Shown here one piece after another: positions 29,101-34,166 of a DNA stretch of 64,000 bases. Positions within the stretch are counted from its first letter, which is position 1, and each line of letters starts with the position of its first letter. Origin of the DNA: Mesorhizobium loti (GTDB lineage: Bacteria; Pseudomonadota; Alphaproteobacteria; Rhizobiales; Rhizobiaceae); the NCBI RefSeq assembly GCF_002858745.1, contig NZ_PJRO01000010.1, positions 1 through 64,000 of the forward strand, given 5' to 3'. Under the pieces are notes generated by a model. It ran no database searches. It was not told the DNA's origin and saw only the letters and a list, made by a program, of their open reading frames with translations. The translations under genes were made by a program, and so were the position numbers.

Positions 29101-30993
29101 TTTGCCGCCGGATTTGGTGGGTTCCTTCGGTGGCGCGCCAAATGGGCCAACCGTCGTGGTGGAGCCATCGAGCTGGGGCGTTGCGGGTTTCCCCCCGCCA
29201 TATGTCGCGATCGCGTCCTTTACCGCCTGCTGCTTGTTCGTGACGTCCTGGAGCAGCTCGGGGCTTGCTCCACCGAGGATGCCTTCCAAGGTGGTTTTGA
29301 GAACCGTGTCCGACTTGGCGGTCTCCGGATCTTTGCTCGTCGGGTTGATCGACAAGAGCAGCGTCGCCAGCGCCTCCTGGGCCGTACCAGCCTTGATATC
29401 GAGATTCGTGCCCGTGGCGTTGTTGTGCAGCGTTATCTTGCCATCAGGCTTGCTGGTCAGCGTGTAGCCGTTGGCCGTGACCTCGACGGTCGTGCGGGTC
29501 CCGTTCTCAATCCTGATCTTTTCACCAGGATGAATAAGGTTTGGATCGCGAGGGTTATCGAAAAGCTCCGGATTGGTCTTCCTCAGCTCATCCAGCGTCA
29601 CGCCGTGCTGTTGCGCGATAAGAGTGAGGTTATCGCCTGGTTTAACTTCGTAATGGATCGGCTTGCCATCGTTGATCTTTTCGGTGGTCGTCTTGGTGAC
29701 CCGACCATCCTTGTCGGTGACAATCTTGATTTCGGTGCCAGCCTTCGGATCGACGATGGTGGTGGCGGCCTCTCCCGTCTTGGTGTTGCGGGTGGTATTG
29801 GTCGTCTTGCCGTTGCCATCCCCTGATGCCGTGGTTTCGGTATCGCCCTTGGTGGTCACCACCGTGCGCGTATCGTGCTGGTAGTCGTAATAATAGGCTG
29901 TCTTGTCACCCGTATGCGGATCGACCAATTCGACCGACTGGACATCGCCATTGTCGCTCTTCGGGTCCCCGGTCTTGACCTGATAGCCGGCCCCTTGCAG
30001 CTCAGCGATCACCTGCTCTTTGGTCAAGCCCCGATCCTTGGCGATCTGGTCGATACTCTTGCCGGCGGCAAGATCGTCCTGAATGCCTTTCGTCGTGGCC
30101 CCACCTGGATCCTGGGTTGGCGCAAGGACGGTCTTCTTCCCGTCGGGTCCGGTCACGGTGGTGACAGGAAGCGCGGGTCCACCCTTCGGCGTCACCGTTT
30201 CCACCGATGCGCCGTTTGGCATCGAGGTCCGCTCGGTTGTGGTGCCGGAACCGAGATCATCCTCGTAGCGAGTGGTTATGGCTCCCGTTTTGGAATCGTA
30301 GTCACTCGTCTGCTTGCGGCCCAGACCGTCGCGGACCGGCGTTTGTCTGGGCGTCGCGGACCCGTCCTGCACTGCCGCATAATAGGTGTCGTGCTGATAG
30401 TCGTAGTAGAGCGTGACGGTCTTCTGGTTCTTGGGATCGCTGGTATCCTTGATCACAGTCGTCTGGACATCGCCATTGTTGCTCGTCGGACCGGTGACGG
30501 TGACTTCCAGGTTGTTTCCTGCCCTTATCGCCGCGAGTACCTGTTCGTTCGTCATCCCCCGTTCTGACGCGATCTTGTCGATGCTTTTGCCCTTCTTCAC
30601 ATCATCGATGATGCCATGGGCGGTGGTGTCGGCGGCAGGATCCTTTTCGGGTGTGCCGGTGTTCAGCTTGACCGGAGCAAAAGGCAAAGTCGTTGGCTGA
30701 GTATACAATGCCGGCTGTACGCCCGCGCCGTTGTTCGGCGTCCCGGTATTGGCGGGAAGGCTTCCGTTGACGGGCGCCGCAACGGGTTGCTGGAGCGCGT
30801 CGAGCTTGCCGGTAACCTGAGTAAGTTCCTGGCGCGCCGTGGCAGCCCACTCACGCTCGCCCATCTTGTTGGCAAGCCTAATCTGTTCCCTGAGCTGAGC
30901 TGCCTGGGCTTCCAGCTGCGCGATTTGCGCGGCATTGGCTTTAGGGTCGACCCTTGGCGCGGGGCTCAGCTTCGGCATTATCGGACGAACCAC
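20176..30993 (-). CDS. Giant modular toxin/effector-like protein (~3,605 aa)
   Basis: No single known family covers this protein. Modules from the N-terminus are: a helical segment; a duplicated ~80-residue unit (GKSIDKIASERG and YYDYQHDT motifs); a LysM domain (about 446-496); long helical stretches; a hydrophobic membrane-like segment (about 1322-1375); a Pro/Gly-rich linker; a beta-rich region; a module with RGASEDHVPG; a nuclease-like domain (about 2418-2568); a second copy of the module; an ADP-ribosyltransferase-like domain (about 2677-2810); 29 octapeptides (about 2935-3166); more hydrophobic helices; SH3b-like; and LysM. No Sec signal is visible. The GTG at 30993 is chosen because GCGGAGGT lies 7 bases upstream; the ATG at 30978 is the alternative. 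It is encoded between two type III secretion blocks and downstream of a RpiR regulator, with no immunity-like gene beside it. Confidence 0.85.
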   Translation of the reverse strand: MVRPIMPKLSPAPRVDPKANAAQIAQLEAQAAQLREQIRLANKMGEREWAATARQELTQVTGKLDALQQPVAAPVNGSLPANTGTPNNGAGVQPALYTQPTTLPFAPVKLNTGTPEKDPAADTTAHGIIDDVKKGKSIDKIASERGMTNEQVLAAIRAGNNLEVTVTGPTSNNGDVQTTVIKDTSDPKNQKTVTLYYDYQHDTYYAAVQDGSATPRQTPVRDGLGRKQTSDYDSKTGAITTRYEDDLGSGTTTERTSMPNGASVETVTPKGGPALPVTTVTGPDGKKTVLAPTQDPGGATTKGIQDDLAAGKSIDQIAKDRGLTKEQVIAELQGAGYQVKTGDPKSDNGDVQSVELVDPHTGDKTAYYYDYQHDTRTVVTTKGDTETTASGDGNGKTTNTTRNTKTGEAATTIVDPKAGTEIKIVTDKDGRVTKTTTEKINDGKPIHYEVKPGDNLTLIAQQHGVTLDELRKTNPELFDNPRDPNLIHPGEKIRIENGTRTTVEVTANGYTLTSKPDGKITLHNNATGTNLDIKAGTAQEALATLLLSINPTSKDPETAKSDTVLKTTLEGILGGASPELLQDVTNKQQAVKDAIATYGGGKPATPQLDGSTTTVGPFGAPPKEPTKSGGKWVPLMVDGSWQWFDPEVAKAIAAENAAVARLGEAQAKPVQSQAQLDVYALDPAYKQAMNSAKSTLDEALAPYGLEWKAPTPKGTLAEAQERLTLANDVLGKATTARVEYTQGEKDLLAAIGKQATLPAINDPSQPAAGRSGGPSNMEVNLDAKAKHSEVSNLFIQSSLHTANGNKATVDQMVSATELELKLTDAGSPEHTALAERLEGLKTLQKAAGNQVALAEAYAQYGVAQKEATDLAVRVEPIKQQIIAQARQRNPHHFDEKGYTNAEGDFTGKLLKQEFIEENGQLYMVNTYENDNFLDENNNDTNVLKIQLTYDLNNKNIRDDFRNNSLNKQWQEVLSSTRSTPTSAPVCTPGGTGSISALEAAKSKIIGTQVGQLDAGLKDAKTKLINANTALGKAITDHGGGTIEAPAGTLKPGEQPVKITVNGRDVWVAPEVAAAYGKQGPSAIGNSGKAVQIEMNGQKLWVHPEVAAAEIDRGRAEDEKNQLEKWETGSRPAMVAARDWYSFSAGHPKLLDDSGMGTRESELKNEYFQEHRDKALAGYQVQFENLYDKGFTGEYKQYKAGELTDAVAKTLGLDPSSEGVENVTDEIHDRAGDNAQVKIVPIFSLDGGMESMTALFAIKDGGGKEVGYVDSSGKYYGSFDEFQHENRIFSDKGKLVMAKGGDMSLGADGKFTLDELEVADGRKVDFWDKATDIGLGIVAGAATIVSFIPGGQWAIPIALASGAALGGKTLYKEGEHLLQGGEFDSQSAWNIATGVVSFLPVGAGSLRTIGLAKSGASLSTFQAFKGGFGMTRMADAGWGIGKFRVNVSQSSYAGEVSNFMQSGGRLNTAAWGLDAAGLATGVPILMRSAEDLALHGGEMSFAELANAIMGIGTGAVGTGLGGRGLVHNMPGASGPRGGDGGPSSNDVPPTDTPPPPPAGEAGSEPRPRHLYEAGSDGVYRPTGKYVMPSPDEIVIQGEVVSEPAANFGARSRTEGTPEGTNPTGPRALPAGTGHGPEQTSPTGGKGDPSGDGEAPVVTPVRASGGDPTELNTGWPADSDPIIVPGKPVTGNGPVRLVWDPATRSFSGMPESDTSSYAYTSGKDERTPSAYLDGLTNEQLLQRYETEKNYYSSRELAERYGPNGVPVPRTPIRESLPDVRVGVTFRTRLNTGQAFDIGSPTLAAVGFGVGTKTDFGVVGWSILDSFGQRSPTPFKDALSTQGVVSYRAREYRNITALQAGVWPVSEQTALPVRASDLSGKASEGIFNEKAGYDAKLFDAVIVGNTPDGEGTVIEMTYSPSLKGTEVRLAPGQHDFFGAPAKKNAVYVKLEGALPFDRVMTETKAGLRLPIVANRVDAVGEWPRVGVEKRPELSAKDTLKPGDVVSKQTYDQIQSGLGSIFLKVQFVVKDPARAGELVTAVGQGVGIRAIRDLVESGQIDPSNTVSYADEPAISGLRLSAVPTKTPSADIVFLTGEKTRVLNPEAMLVDIIFNDRNGLPGVLGTNPDKIATSLIYKVKSTVNSWLPARFQPHGAPQPRYMPSAGNIYKSLYGADGTPATRYTVSLSTPPLPSGALTFSAEVRLQYKSNAPKVARSIAKNETAQIAFKTADGQSEELTVPAWIARAVDPSRDGAATGIPKGGEKSLDQFLDQLETTARPDQLAAIAQFRSEFGSSIVDGGFMRQNVADGVMTLLSSQVGRRNSGPMQIRDENGHFITATRFGPLPKSAESVYVPPADGPQARGDEPELMHKSHIFFRDPETGEAYVLPWTRGASEDHVPGATGKPDGEAVPPEVSPARKALEAAPPTTFSLQQVRNMRQPEKWKAGEVYTRELNGSLGEVHFPVAANPNGPHPVTGEGGRYVDAPVFKSQDVIEAIEVKTYHRWTTINGVAQMREVPLTPKLQEQINKDVALHKENPKYQPRWVFLDAPPSAELQGALDQAGIIGNIFGHNKPVMAESPRTIELRDKDGEVIVAAMLGTEPRSPEQVYIPPVDGPRLAADAPETATKTHILVRDPDSGEPVVLPWIRGASEDHVPGSLGQPEESGQPAEGAGDPTHAMRGNVGPYVFRADTRTPSQIQDAQGFSPQAPTGIWVGNTQGITLSNYVLGNTHGRFVGTSRSISGAKTFVAEESRAAREQGFTYLYVLNPNNPRLHVPTEFEGTGRPVGNRMAAVDETAIDGSVPWSEVYGWRMMDPDGNFIGEFTSNPDFVDPSTIAPKRPQIILRTADEFWDVSAPTETSIPSVTGVAVSEPAVVTSETPVVVANVDAPPSATWPPATDHGRATVDPASGRIVSLELPPSFAAEPGRTQPVRTPTGKEVTALSPEQISGLAGAQLHAIKPEHIGKLTPEQIAALTPEQIGQLTFDQLAALKPKQLRALSTEQLQAIRPSKLEAIAPGRITAFTPEQLAAFSPEQLAALTNEQVRKLTPDQIAAFSDEQRNAFTVDQFEAFRPAQFAKLEPAEVAAFKPELVAARNPATTAKMSPDHIAALTREQLGALTIDQIEALTKQQVQALTPKQLGELSPGQLRKFTPGQFAWMATEQTNALSVVQLTTYRTTHKSAMTPDQAAAVNAALTHARIVENTQLVATFGPMAGSTYTVWQMLPPHMATTASGIAFTIRGVVFTTQSLFPNATANHKPFGRVLNAASGASQILSMPGGAAATFQGTGPATNFVANSTYTLGNGIFGPKSLLQAFTGRPVFRTAADHVGNAAFMFGSGAYTWYAWDSPLAAGAGVLFTVGSAEFWASAVRADRLNRKSVPRTEEDINAREKSDKRWGMADRLALGITFGVGMLMFAWDTLDEQLLGTDKGPSTDPVKPDDKSGVDGTLPDDGTPDPGTKEPPESLPQLVVLADDGLNLRTDPDGNSTVVTVLQPGTFVEQTDKPSIDGAGKVWLPVEGYGPDGKVHTGWVSADLVTTHKDGASNSDGRINPKLEQGGYRWVEVKNGDSIRLIATTNSADVADTVVLNMDHILSPDMIFAGDRIYLPTPAVS
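20185..20616 (-). other. C-terminal SH3b-like plus LysM modules of the giant protein
   Basis: The SH3b-like part (about 20400-20616) has DDGLNLRTDPDG, VVTVLQPGTFVE and HTGWVSADLVT. The LysM-like part (20185-20345) has RWVEVKNGDSIRLIA and ILSPDMIFAGDRIYLP. Both fold types usually bind peptidoglycan. They close the protein, mirroring the LysM near the N-terminus. Confidence 0.7.
21497..22190 (-). repeat. Array of 29 octapeptide repeats in the giant protein
   Basis: Twenty-nine units in strict 8-residue register follow the consensus LTPEQIAA, where position 1 is Leu, Phe or Ile, position 5 is mostly Gln, and position 6 is hydrophobic. Examples are LTPEQIGQ, LSTEQLQA, FTPEQLAA and LTIDQIEA. The middle units (RNPATTAK, MSPDHIAA) are the most degenerate. 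The array is about 232 residues and separates the toxin-like domains from the C-terminal modules. It could be a stalk or a membrane- or chaperone-binding solenoid. Confidence 0.85.
22565..22965 (-). other. ADP-ribosyltransferase-like domain in the giant protein
   Basis: The order of motifs resembles pertussis/cholera-type ADP-ribosyltransferases (R-S-E class). There is an N-terminal strand YVFRADTRTP with candidate catalytic Arg 2684, followed by QGFSP. Next comes GRFVGTSRS, where G-T-S (2731-2733) stands where STS is usual, followed by a helix and a TYLYVL strand. A late AVDETAIDGSVPWSEV contains candidate catalytic Glu 2790. The call is by motif order only; a fold search would decide it. 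Confidence 0.6.
23012..23222 (-). repeat. Toxin-leading module, copy 2
   Basis: This ~70-residue unit has VYIPPVDGP, then KTHILVRDPDSGEPVVLPW and RGASEDHVPG. It lies directly before the ADP-ribosyltransferase-like domain. It is a clear paralogue of the unit at 23782-23992, with identical order of motifs. Confidence 0.8.
23290..23740 (-). other. PD-(D/E)xK nuclease-like domain in the giant protein
   Basis: The core reads GRYVDAPVF, then IEAIEVKTY, giving D2479, E2493 and K2495 in the spacing of a PD-(D/E)xK nuclease. It is followed by a helix with LQEQINKDVALH, a strand RWVFLDAPPS, and LDQAGI. This order (D, ExK, Q-containing helix, W strand, short helix) is typical of restriction-endonuclease-fold toxins in polymorphic toxin systems. 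Assignment is by pattern only. Confidence 0.55.
23782..23992 (-). repeat. Toxin-leading module, copy 1
   Basis: This ~70-residue unit has VYVPPADGP, KSHIFFRDPETGEAYVLPW and RGASEDHVPG. It lies directly before the nuclease-like domain. It matches copy 2 at 23012-23222 in most positions. Confidence 0.8.
29505..29658 (-). other. N-terminal LysM domain of the giant protein
   Basis: The sequence HYEVKPGDNLTLIAQQHGV, then LRKTNPEL and IHPGEKIRI is a textbook LysM pattern of about 51 residues. LysM domains bind N-acetylglucosamine polymers such as peptidoglycan or chitin. Confidence 0.88.
29862..30622 (-). repeat. N-terminal duplicated unit of the giant protein
   Basis: Two copies (30365-30622 and 29862-30092) each contain a small helix-turn-helix-like segment (GKSIDKIASERGMTNEQV versus GKSIDQIAKDRGLTKEQV), then NNGDVQ or DNGDVQ, then YYDYQHDT. 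The spacer between them is Thr/Gly-rich. The function is unknown. Confidence 0.75.
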
Positions 30994-31068
30994 GTGAACG
31001 ACCTCCGCGATATGCTTCGCCCCGTGGGGCTGGCCGAAGGTCCGTCCGATAAGCACCCTGGAAAGATG

Positions 31069-31944
31069 CTAGCGAGCGGCCTTCCAATAGACGCCGAAGG
31101 CAGCGAGCTGCTCTTGCGACTGTTTGAGTTTCTCAGCGGCATCGACATCGGTCAGCGGCGCGGCCAGAGCGACCAGGATCTCGACCGCGGCGAATGCCGG
31201 CACCATGCTTGGGAAGAATGAACCCGAATTCGATGTCACCACGATCGTCTCGCGCGCCATGCGCGCCAGCGGCGAAACACTGCTGTCGGTGATGGCCAGT
31301 ATCGCCGCACCCTGACTTGCAGACTGACGGGCAAAATCGATGGTCGCGCGTTCGTAAGGCGCGGACCCGACGACGAGCACGATATCGCCGGCCTTGGCAT
31401 CCAGCAGCGCCTCGGCGCCAGCGCCGTGGGAATCCGCCACGAATATGGCCCTGCGGCCGTCGCCGAGGAGTGGCGAAACCGTCTGCACGAAGTGGCTGAC
31501 AACCGAACGCGAGGCTCCGAACCCCAAACCGAAAATAGTCTTTGATCTGGAGATCAGCCTGGCGGCCGCCAGGAACTGCATGGCGCTGCCATATTCGCCG
31601 AGACTGGCAATCTGAGCAGCGAGCGTGTCCGCCGCGATGCCGGCCGCAGCATAATCCGGATCCTGTTGCGGAAACGAGCCGGGTCGAAATCCCTCGCCCG
31701 CACCACGCTCCCGCAACGCGCGCGCGTAGAGGGTGCGCATATCCTCGTAGCCATCGAGCCCCAACCAGCGCGCCAGCCGCATCATGGTGCTGTGCGATAC
31801 ACCCGCCTGACTGGCCTGCTCACGCATGGACATCAAAGCGACGTCCTGAGGGTGGTCGAGCACAAAACGCGCCGCAACCTGTAGTTGCGGCGGCATCGTT
31901 TCGAATCGCTCCACGAGCAGTTCCGACAAAGGACCTTTTTCCAT
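31069..31944 (-). CDS. RpiR/MurR-family transcriptional regulator
   Basis: This 291-aa protein has an N-terminal RpiR helix-turn-helix (residues ~1-80, with VALMSMREQASQAGVSHSTMMRL, seen here as MSMREQASQAGV and STMMRLARWLG) and a C-terminal SIS sugar-phosphate-binding domain (IFGLGFGASRSVVSHF, GDIVLVVGSAP, AILAITDS). Such regulators respond to phosphosugars. It is 75 bp upstream of the giant gene on the same strand, so the two may be co-transcribed. It is divergent from the right secretion block, so it may also act on that promoter. Confidence 0.9.
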   Translation of the reverse strand: MEKGPLSELLVERFETMPPQLQVAARFVLDHPQDVALMSMREQASQAGVSHSTMMRLARWLGLDGYEDMRTLYARALRERGAGEGFRPGSFPQQDPDYAAAGIAADTLAAQIASLGEYGSAMQFLAAARLISRSKTIFGLGFGASRSVVSHFVQTVSPLLGDGRRAIFVADSHGAGAEALLDAKAGDIVLVVGSAPYERATIDFARQSASQGAAILAITDSSVSPLARMARETIVVTSNSGSFFPSMVPAFAAVEILVALAAPLTDVDAAEKLKQSQEQLAAFGVYWKAAR

Positions 31945-32004
31945 TTCCTAAACCCCAAATTTGCCCGGTTCGAATTTACCTGCTGCTCGCGGACAATGCA
32001 ACAG

Positions 32005-32033
32005 TTGGAATTTTCATGTTTTCCATATTCCAA
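32005..32033. promoter_or_regulatory. Inverted repeat between rpiR and the right secretion block
   Basis: TTGGAAT (32005-32011) and ATTCCAA (32027-32033) form a perfect inverted repeat with a 15-bp AT-rich spacer. It lies in the divergent promoter region (31945-32143). Two GTTCGAA sequences (31968-31974 and 32066-32072) flank it. It is a candidate operator for the RpiR protein; this is an inference. No tts box was recognised. Confidence 0.4.
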
Positions 32034-32143
32034 ATGGACTTTTCATTTTCGCAGCGCTGCACTAAGTTCGAACAGCAATCTAACGGGAGTCCATTACGCC
32101 GGGCTGTCACGATTGCGTGGAATGGTTCCTCAAGGAGACAGTC

Positions 32144-32317
32144 ATGACCACTACCCCTCCCGTCAACGGCGGAAGTCCGGAGCAGAACCTGGACAAAATG
32201 ATCAAGCACCAGGAGCGGATGTTTGGCCTGGAGATCAACAAAGAGATCGCCAAGTCCCAGCACGACATGTTGATGAGCACTGCCAGGACGCTTGGCCAGT
32301 CAGCCGAAAAGGCCTGA
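32144..32317 (+). CDS. Small helical protein (57 aa), first gene of the right secretion block
   Basis: The ATG at 32144 has an excellent AAGGAGA site 5 bases upstream, so it is very likely translated. After a Thr/Pro/Gly-rich start, the chain is one amphipathic helical region (NLDKMIKHQERMFGLEINKE, then AKSQHDMLMSTARTL). There is no signal peptide and no cysteine. I do not recognise the family. Position directly before sctD, and small helical character, fit a needle/pilin-type subunit or a secreted partner, though it is shorter than usual SctF proteins. Confidence 0.75.
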   Translation: MTTTPPVNGGSPEQNLDKMIKHQERMFGLEINKEIAKSQHDMLMSTARTLGQSAEKA

Positions 32318-32341
32318 GGCGCAGGGTTTATCATTGTTCTG

Positions 32342-32366
32342 CGCCGCCGGAGGATTGCCGGCGGCG
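32342..32366 (+). terminator. Stem-loop after the 57-aa gene
   Basis: CGCCGCCGG (32342-32350) pairs with CCGGCGGCG (32358-32366) over a 7-base loop. There is no T-tract, so it is more likely an mRNA-stabilising or partial-termination hairpin between the small gene and sctD than a full terminator. Confidence 0.5.
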
Positions 32367-32434
32367 TGCCATTTCTCGGTGCAAGGGTATCGCGCCGACC
32401 GGTCTGAAATTGTTTTGGCGGGAGGTTGAAAGGC

Positions 32435-33409
32435 ATGAGCGCTCACTCGACCCAAAAGCTTGAAGGCGGCGCAGGCAAGCAGGCATTGCGTGCCTTGGCG
32501 AGCAGTGCCGCGAGCCTGATCCCCGACAAATCCACGACGCTGGTCGTTACGCACGGCTTTCACAGTGGTGCCAGCCTGGAACTGACCGAAGCATCCTACG
32601 TGATCGGCTCGGACAGCAATTCGGACATCGTCCTCAGAGACGCTGGAATTGCATCCCTCCATGCCCGGTTTCACCGCAAGGGCAATCTGATTGAAATCGA
32701 AGCTATCGGCGGCGATCTGGAACTTGCTGGCGGCGAAATCATTCGCAAAGGCCAGGGCTGCCGGCGCCGATTGCCGCTTGGAATTTCGCTGGGCGACGCG
32801 CAGTTGCAACTCGCGGGACCTGAACCGGTCAAGAACCGCTGGTCGCTGTCGCAACGCCCGTTATTCGCAGGCGGTGTTATCATCGCCGCGGTTTTTGCCA
32901 TTTCCTTTGCCGCCAACGGTTTGTCGATCGCAAAGACCGACGATAAACCCGTCAAACTTGCGCTCGCCGGCGAAGAATTGACGGGAAGCATTCCCACCAA
33001 CGGGGCCGATGCTGAACATTTGGCGGCGGCACAGGCGGAATTGACCACACGGCTAGCACAATCGGGCCTGGAGGCCGTTGCGGTTGGACGTTCCTCGGAA
33101 CGGCTGGTCGTATCGGGCACGATACCGAATGCGCAATCGGGCACCTGGACCGAAGTCCGTTCGTGGTTCGACCAGAAATTCGGTCAAGTGCCGCTGGTGT
33201 CGAACATCGTTGTCGGCGATGCCGCGCAGCCGCCGCGGCTCACCTTGCAGGCAATCTGGTACGGCGAGCGGCCCTACGTGATTGCCGGAGATGGAACGCG
33301 TTATCATGAAGGCGCCTTCACGAATGACGGCTGGACGATCAAGGAGATTGGCCAGACCGCGCTCGTGCTGACAAAGGGCGGCGCCAAAGTCGCGTTGAAA
33401 TACCAGTGA
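32435..33409 (+). CDS. Type III secretion outer inner-membrane-ring protein SctD (FHA domain)
   Basis: This 324-aa protein has an N-terminal cytoplasmic FHA-like domain (YVIGSDSNSDIVLRDAGIAS is seen as VIGSDSNSDIVL and HARFHRKGNLIEIE), one transmembrane helix near residues 144-165 (FAGGVIIAAVFAISFAA) and a periplasmic part with a BON-like segment (LVVSGTIPNAQ). This is the YscD/PrgH layout; y4yQ of NGR234 occupies the same role. The ATG at 32435 follows GGAGG by 9 bases. The next gene starts at its stop codon. Confidence 0.85.
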   Translation: MSAHSTQKLEGGAGKQALRALASSAASLIPDKSTTLVVTHGFHSGASLELTEASYVIGSDSNSDIVLRDAGIASLHARFHRKGNLIEIEAIGGDLELAGGEIIRKGQGCRRRLPLGISLGDAQLQLAGPEPVKNRWSLSQRPLFAGGVIIAAVFAISFAANGLSIAKTDDKPVKLALAGEELTGSIPTNGADAEHLAAAQAELTTRLAQSGLEAVAVGRSSERLVVSGTIPNAQSGTWTEVRSWFDQKFGQVPLVSNIVVGDAAQPPRLTLQAIWYGERPYVIAGDGTRYHEGAFTNDGWTIKEIGQTALVLTKGGAKVALKYQ

Positions 33410-33837
33410 GCCGCCGCGTCGACGCGCCACGTTTCGACGCGAGACCGGAATCGATCGGCAGGGATGCGCATGCGGACGCTTCGCACGCCCACCCGATCGA
33501 ACGCCGACGCCTGAACGGCATCAATCGAGCCAAGGCAAAAGGCGCAAATTCTGCATCCGGTGCGGAAGGGCTGGAGGCAGAGGCGCTCACCGGACCTTCG
33601 GTCGGGGTGACCAGCAAATCGCTTGATGAAATCCTGGCCGAATTCGTCATGCCGGAAATCCCCGAGCCGGCGATCCTGCGGCGTTCTGTTCCCATCCTGC
33701 ACCACTTCATCACCGAAGTCGTACCTGACCTTGAAGGCGGCGAGCCGTTGAGAACGCTGGCCAGGACATTGATGGAAGACGAGATCGAGCGTCACCGGGA
33801 ACTGCTTGGACGTCTGCAAGGAGGGACCGGAATCTGA
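33406..33837 (+). CDS. Unknown 143-aa protein in the secretion operon
   Basis: The GTG at 33406 overlaps the sctD stop as GTGA. The N-terminal 60 residues are Arg/Ala/Asp-rich and look disordered. The C-terminal 80 residues are helical (KSLDEILAEFVMPEIPEP, HHFITEVVPDLEGG, EDEIERHRELLGRLQ). No family is recognised. Its place between sctD and the TPR/rhcV genes, with overlaps at both ends, makes it a likely accessory part of the apparatus or a chaperone. Confidence 0.75.
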   Translation: MSRRVDAPRFDARPESIGRDAHADASHAHPIERRRLNGINRAKAKGANSASGAEGLEAEALTGPSVGVTSKSLDEILAEFVMPEIPEPAILRRSVPILHHFITEVVPDLEGGEPLRTLARTLMEDEIERHRELLGRLQGGTGI

Positions 33838-34166
33838 CCAGGCCACGCGAGGCTGCGCATCTGCTGCACGTCCTTGGCCATCTCTACGGATGTCACGGCC
33901 AGGCCAGGCGGGGCGCGGTCTACCTGTTGATTGCGGCACAGCTTTCGCCGGATGACGCCAGAATACTGAGAACACTAGCGCACCTGCTCATCCTGGACGG
34001 GGAAGCCGACAAGGCGCTCGCCACGATCGCAAGGCTGGAGACACTGGAAGGAATGCAACACCCTACCCTTCACCTTCTGAAAAGCCGCGCCCTGCTCGTG
34101 GCTGGGCGCAAGCCCGAAGCGCGCGAGGCCTTCCAGCGCTTTCTGACAAAAAGGCAGGCGCAATGA
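33834..34166 (+). CDS. Small TPR-like secretion protein with a probable CTG start
   Basis: This 110-aa helical repeat protein resembles the small TPR proteins of rhizobial loci (y4yS/HrpG type). Homology-like sequence (AAHLLHVLGHLYGCHGQA, then LLIAAQLSPDD and RTLAHLLILDGEADKAL) extends well upstream of the first ATG/GTG/TTG (TTG at 33927). The only start that covers it is CTG at 33834, with AAGGAGGG at 33818-33825 and a CTGA overlap with the preceding stop. The rhcV gene starts at its stop (ATGA). It probably acts as a chaperone or platform adaptor. Confidence 0.8.
   Translation: MTRPREAAHLLHVLGHLYGCHGQARRGAVYLLIAAQLSPDDARILRTLAHLLILDGEADKALATIARLETLEGMQHPTLHLLKSRALLVAGRKPEAREAFQRFLTKRQAQ

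Noticed and set aside
31945..32143. tts box (TtsI binding site) before the right secretion block
   Set aside because: No sequence close to the tts-box consensus could be found here or upstream of rhcC1 (18331-18541).
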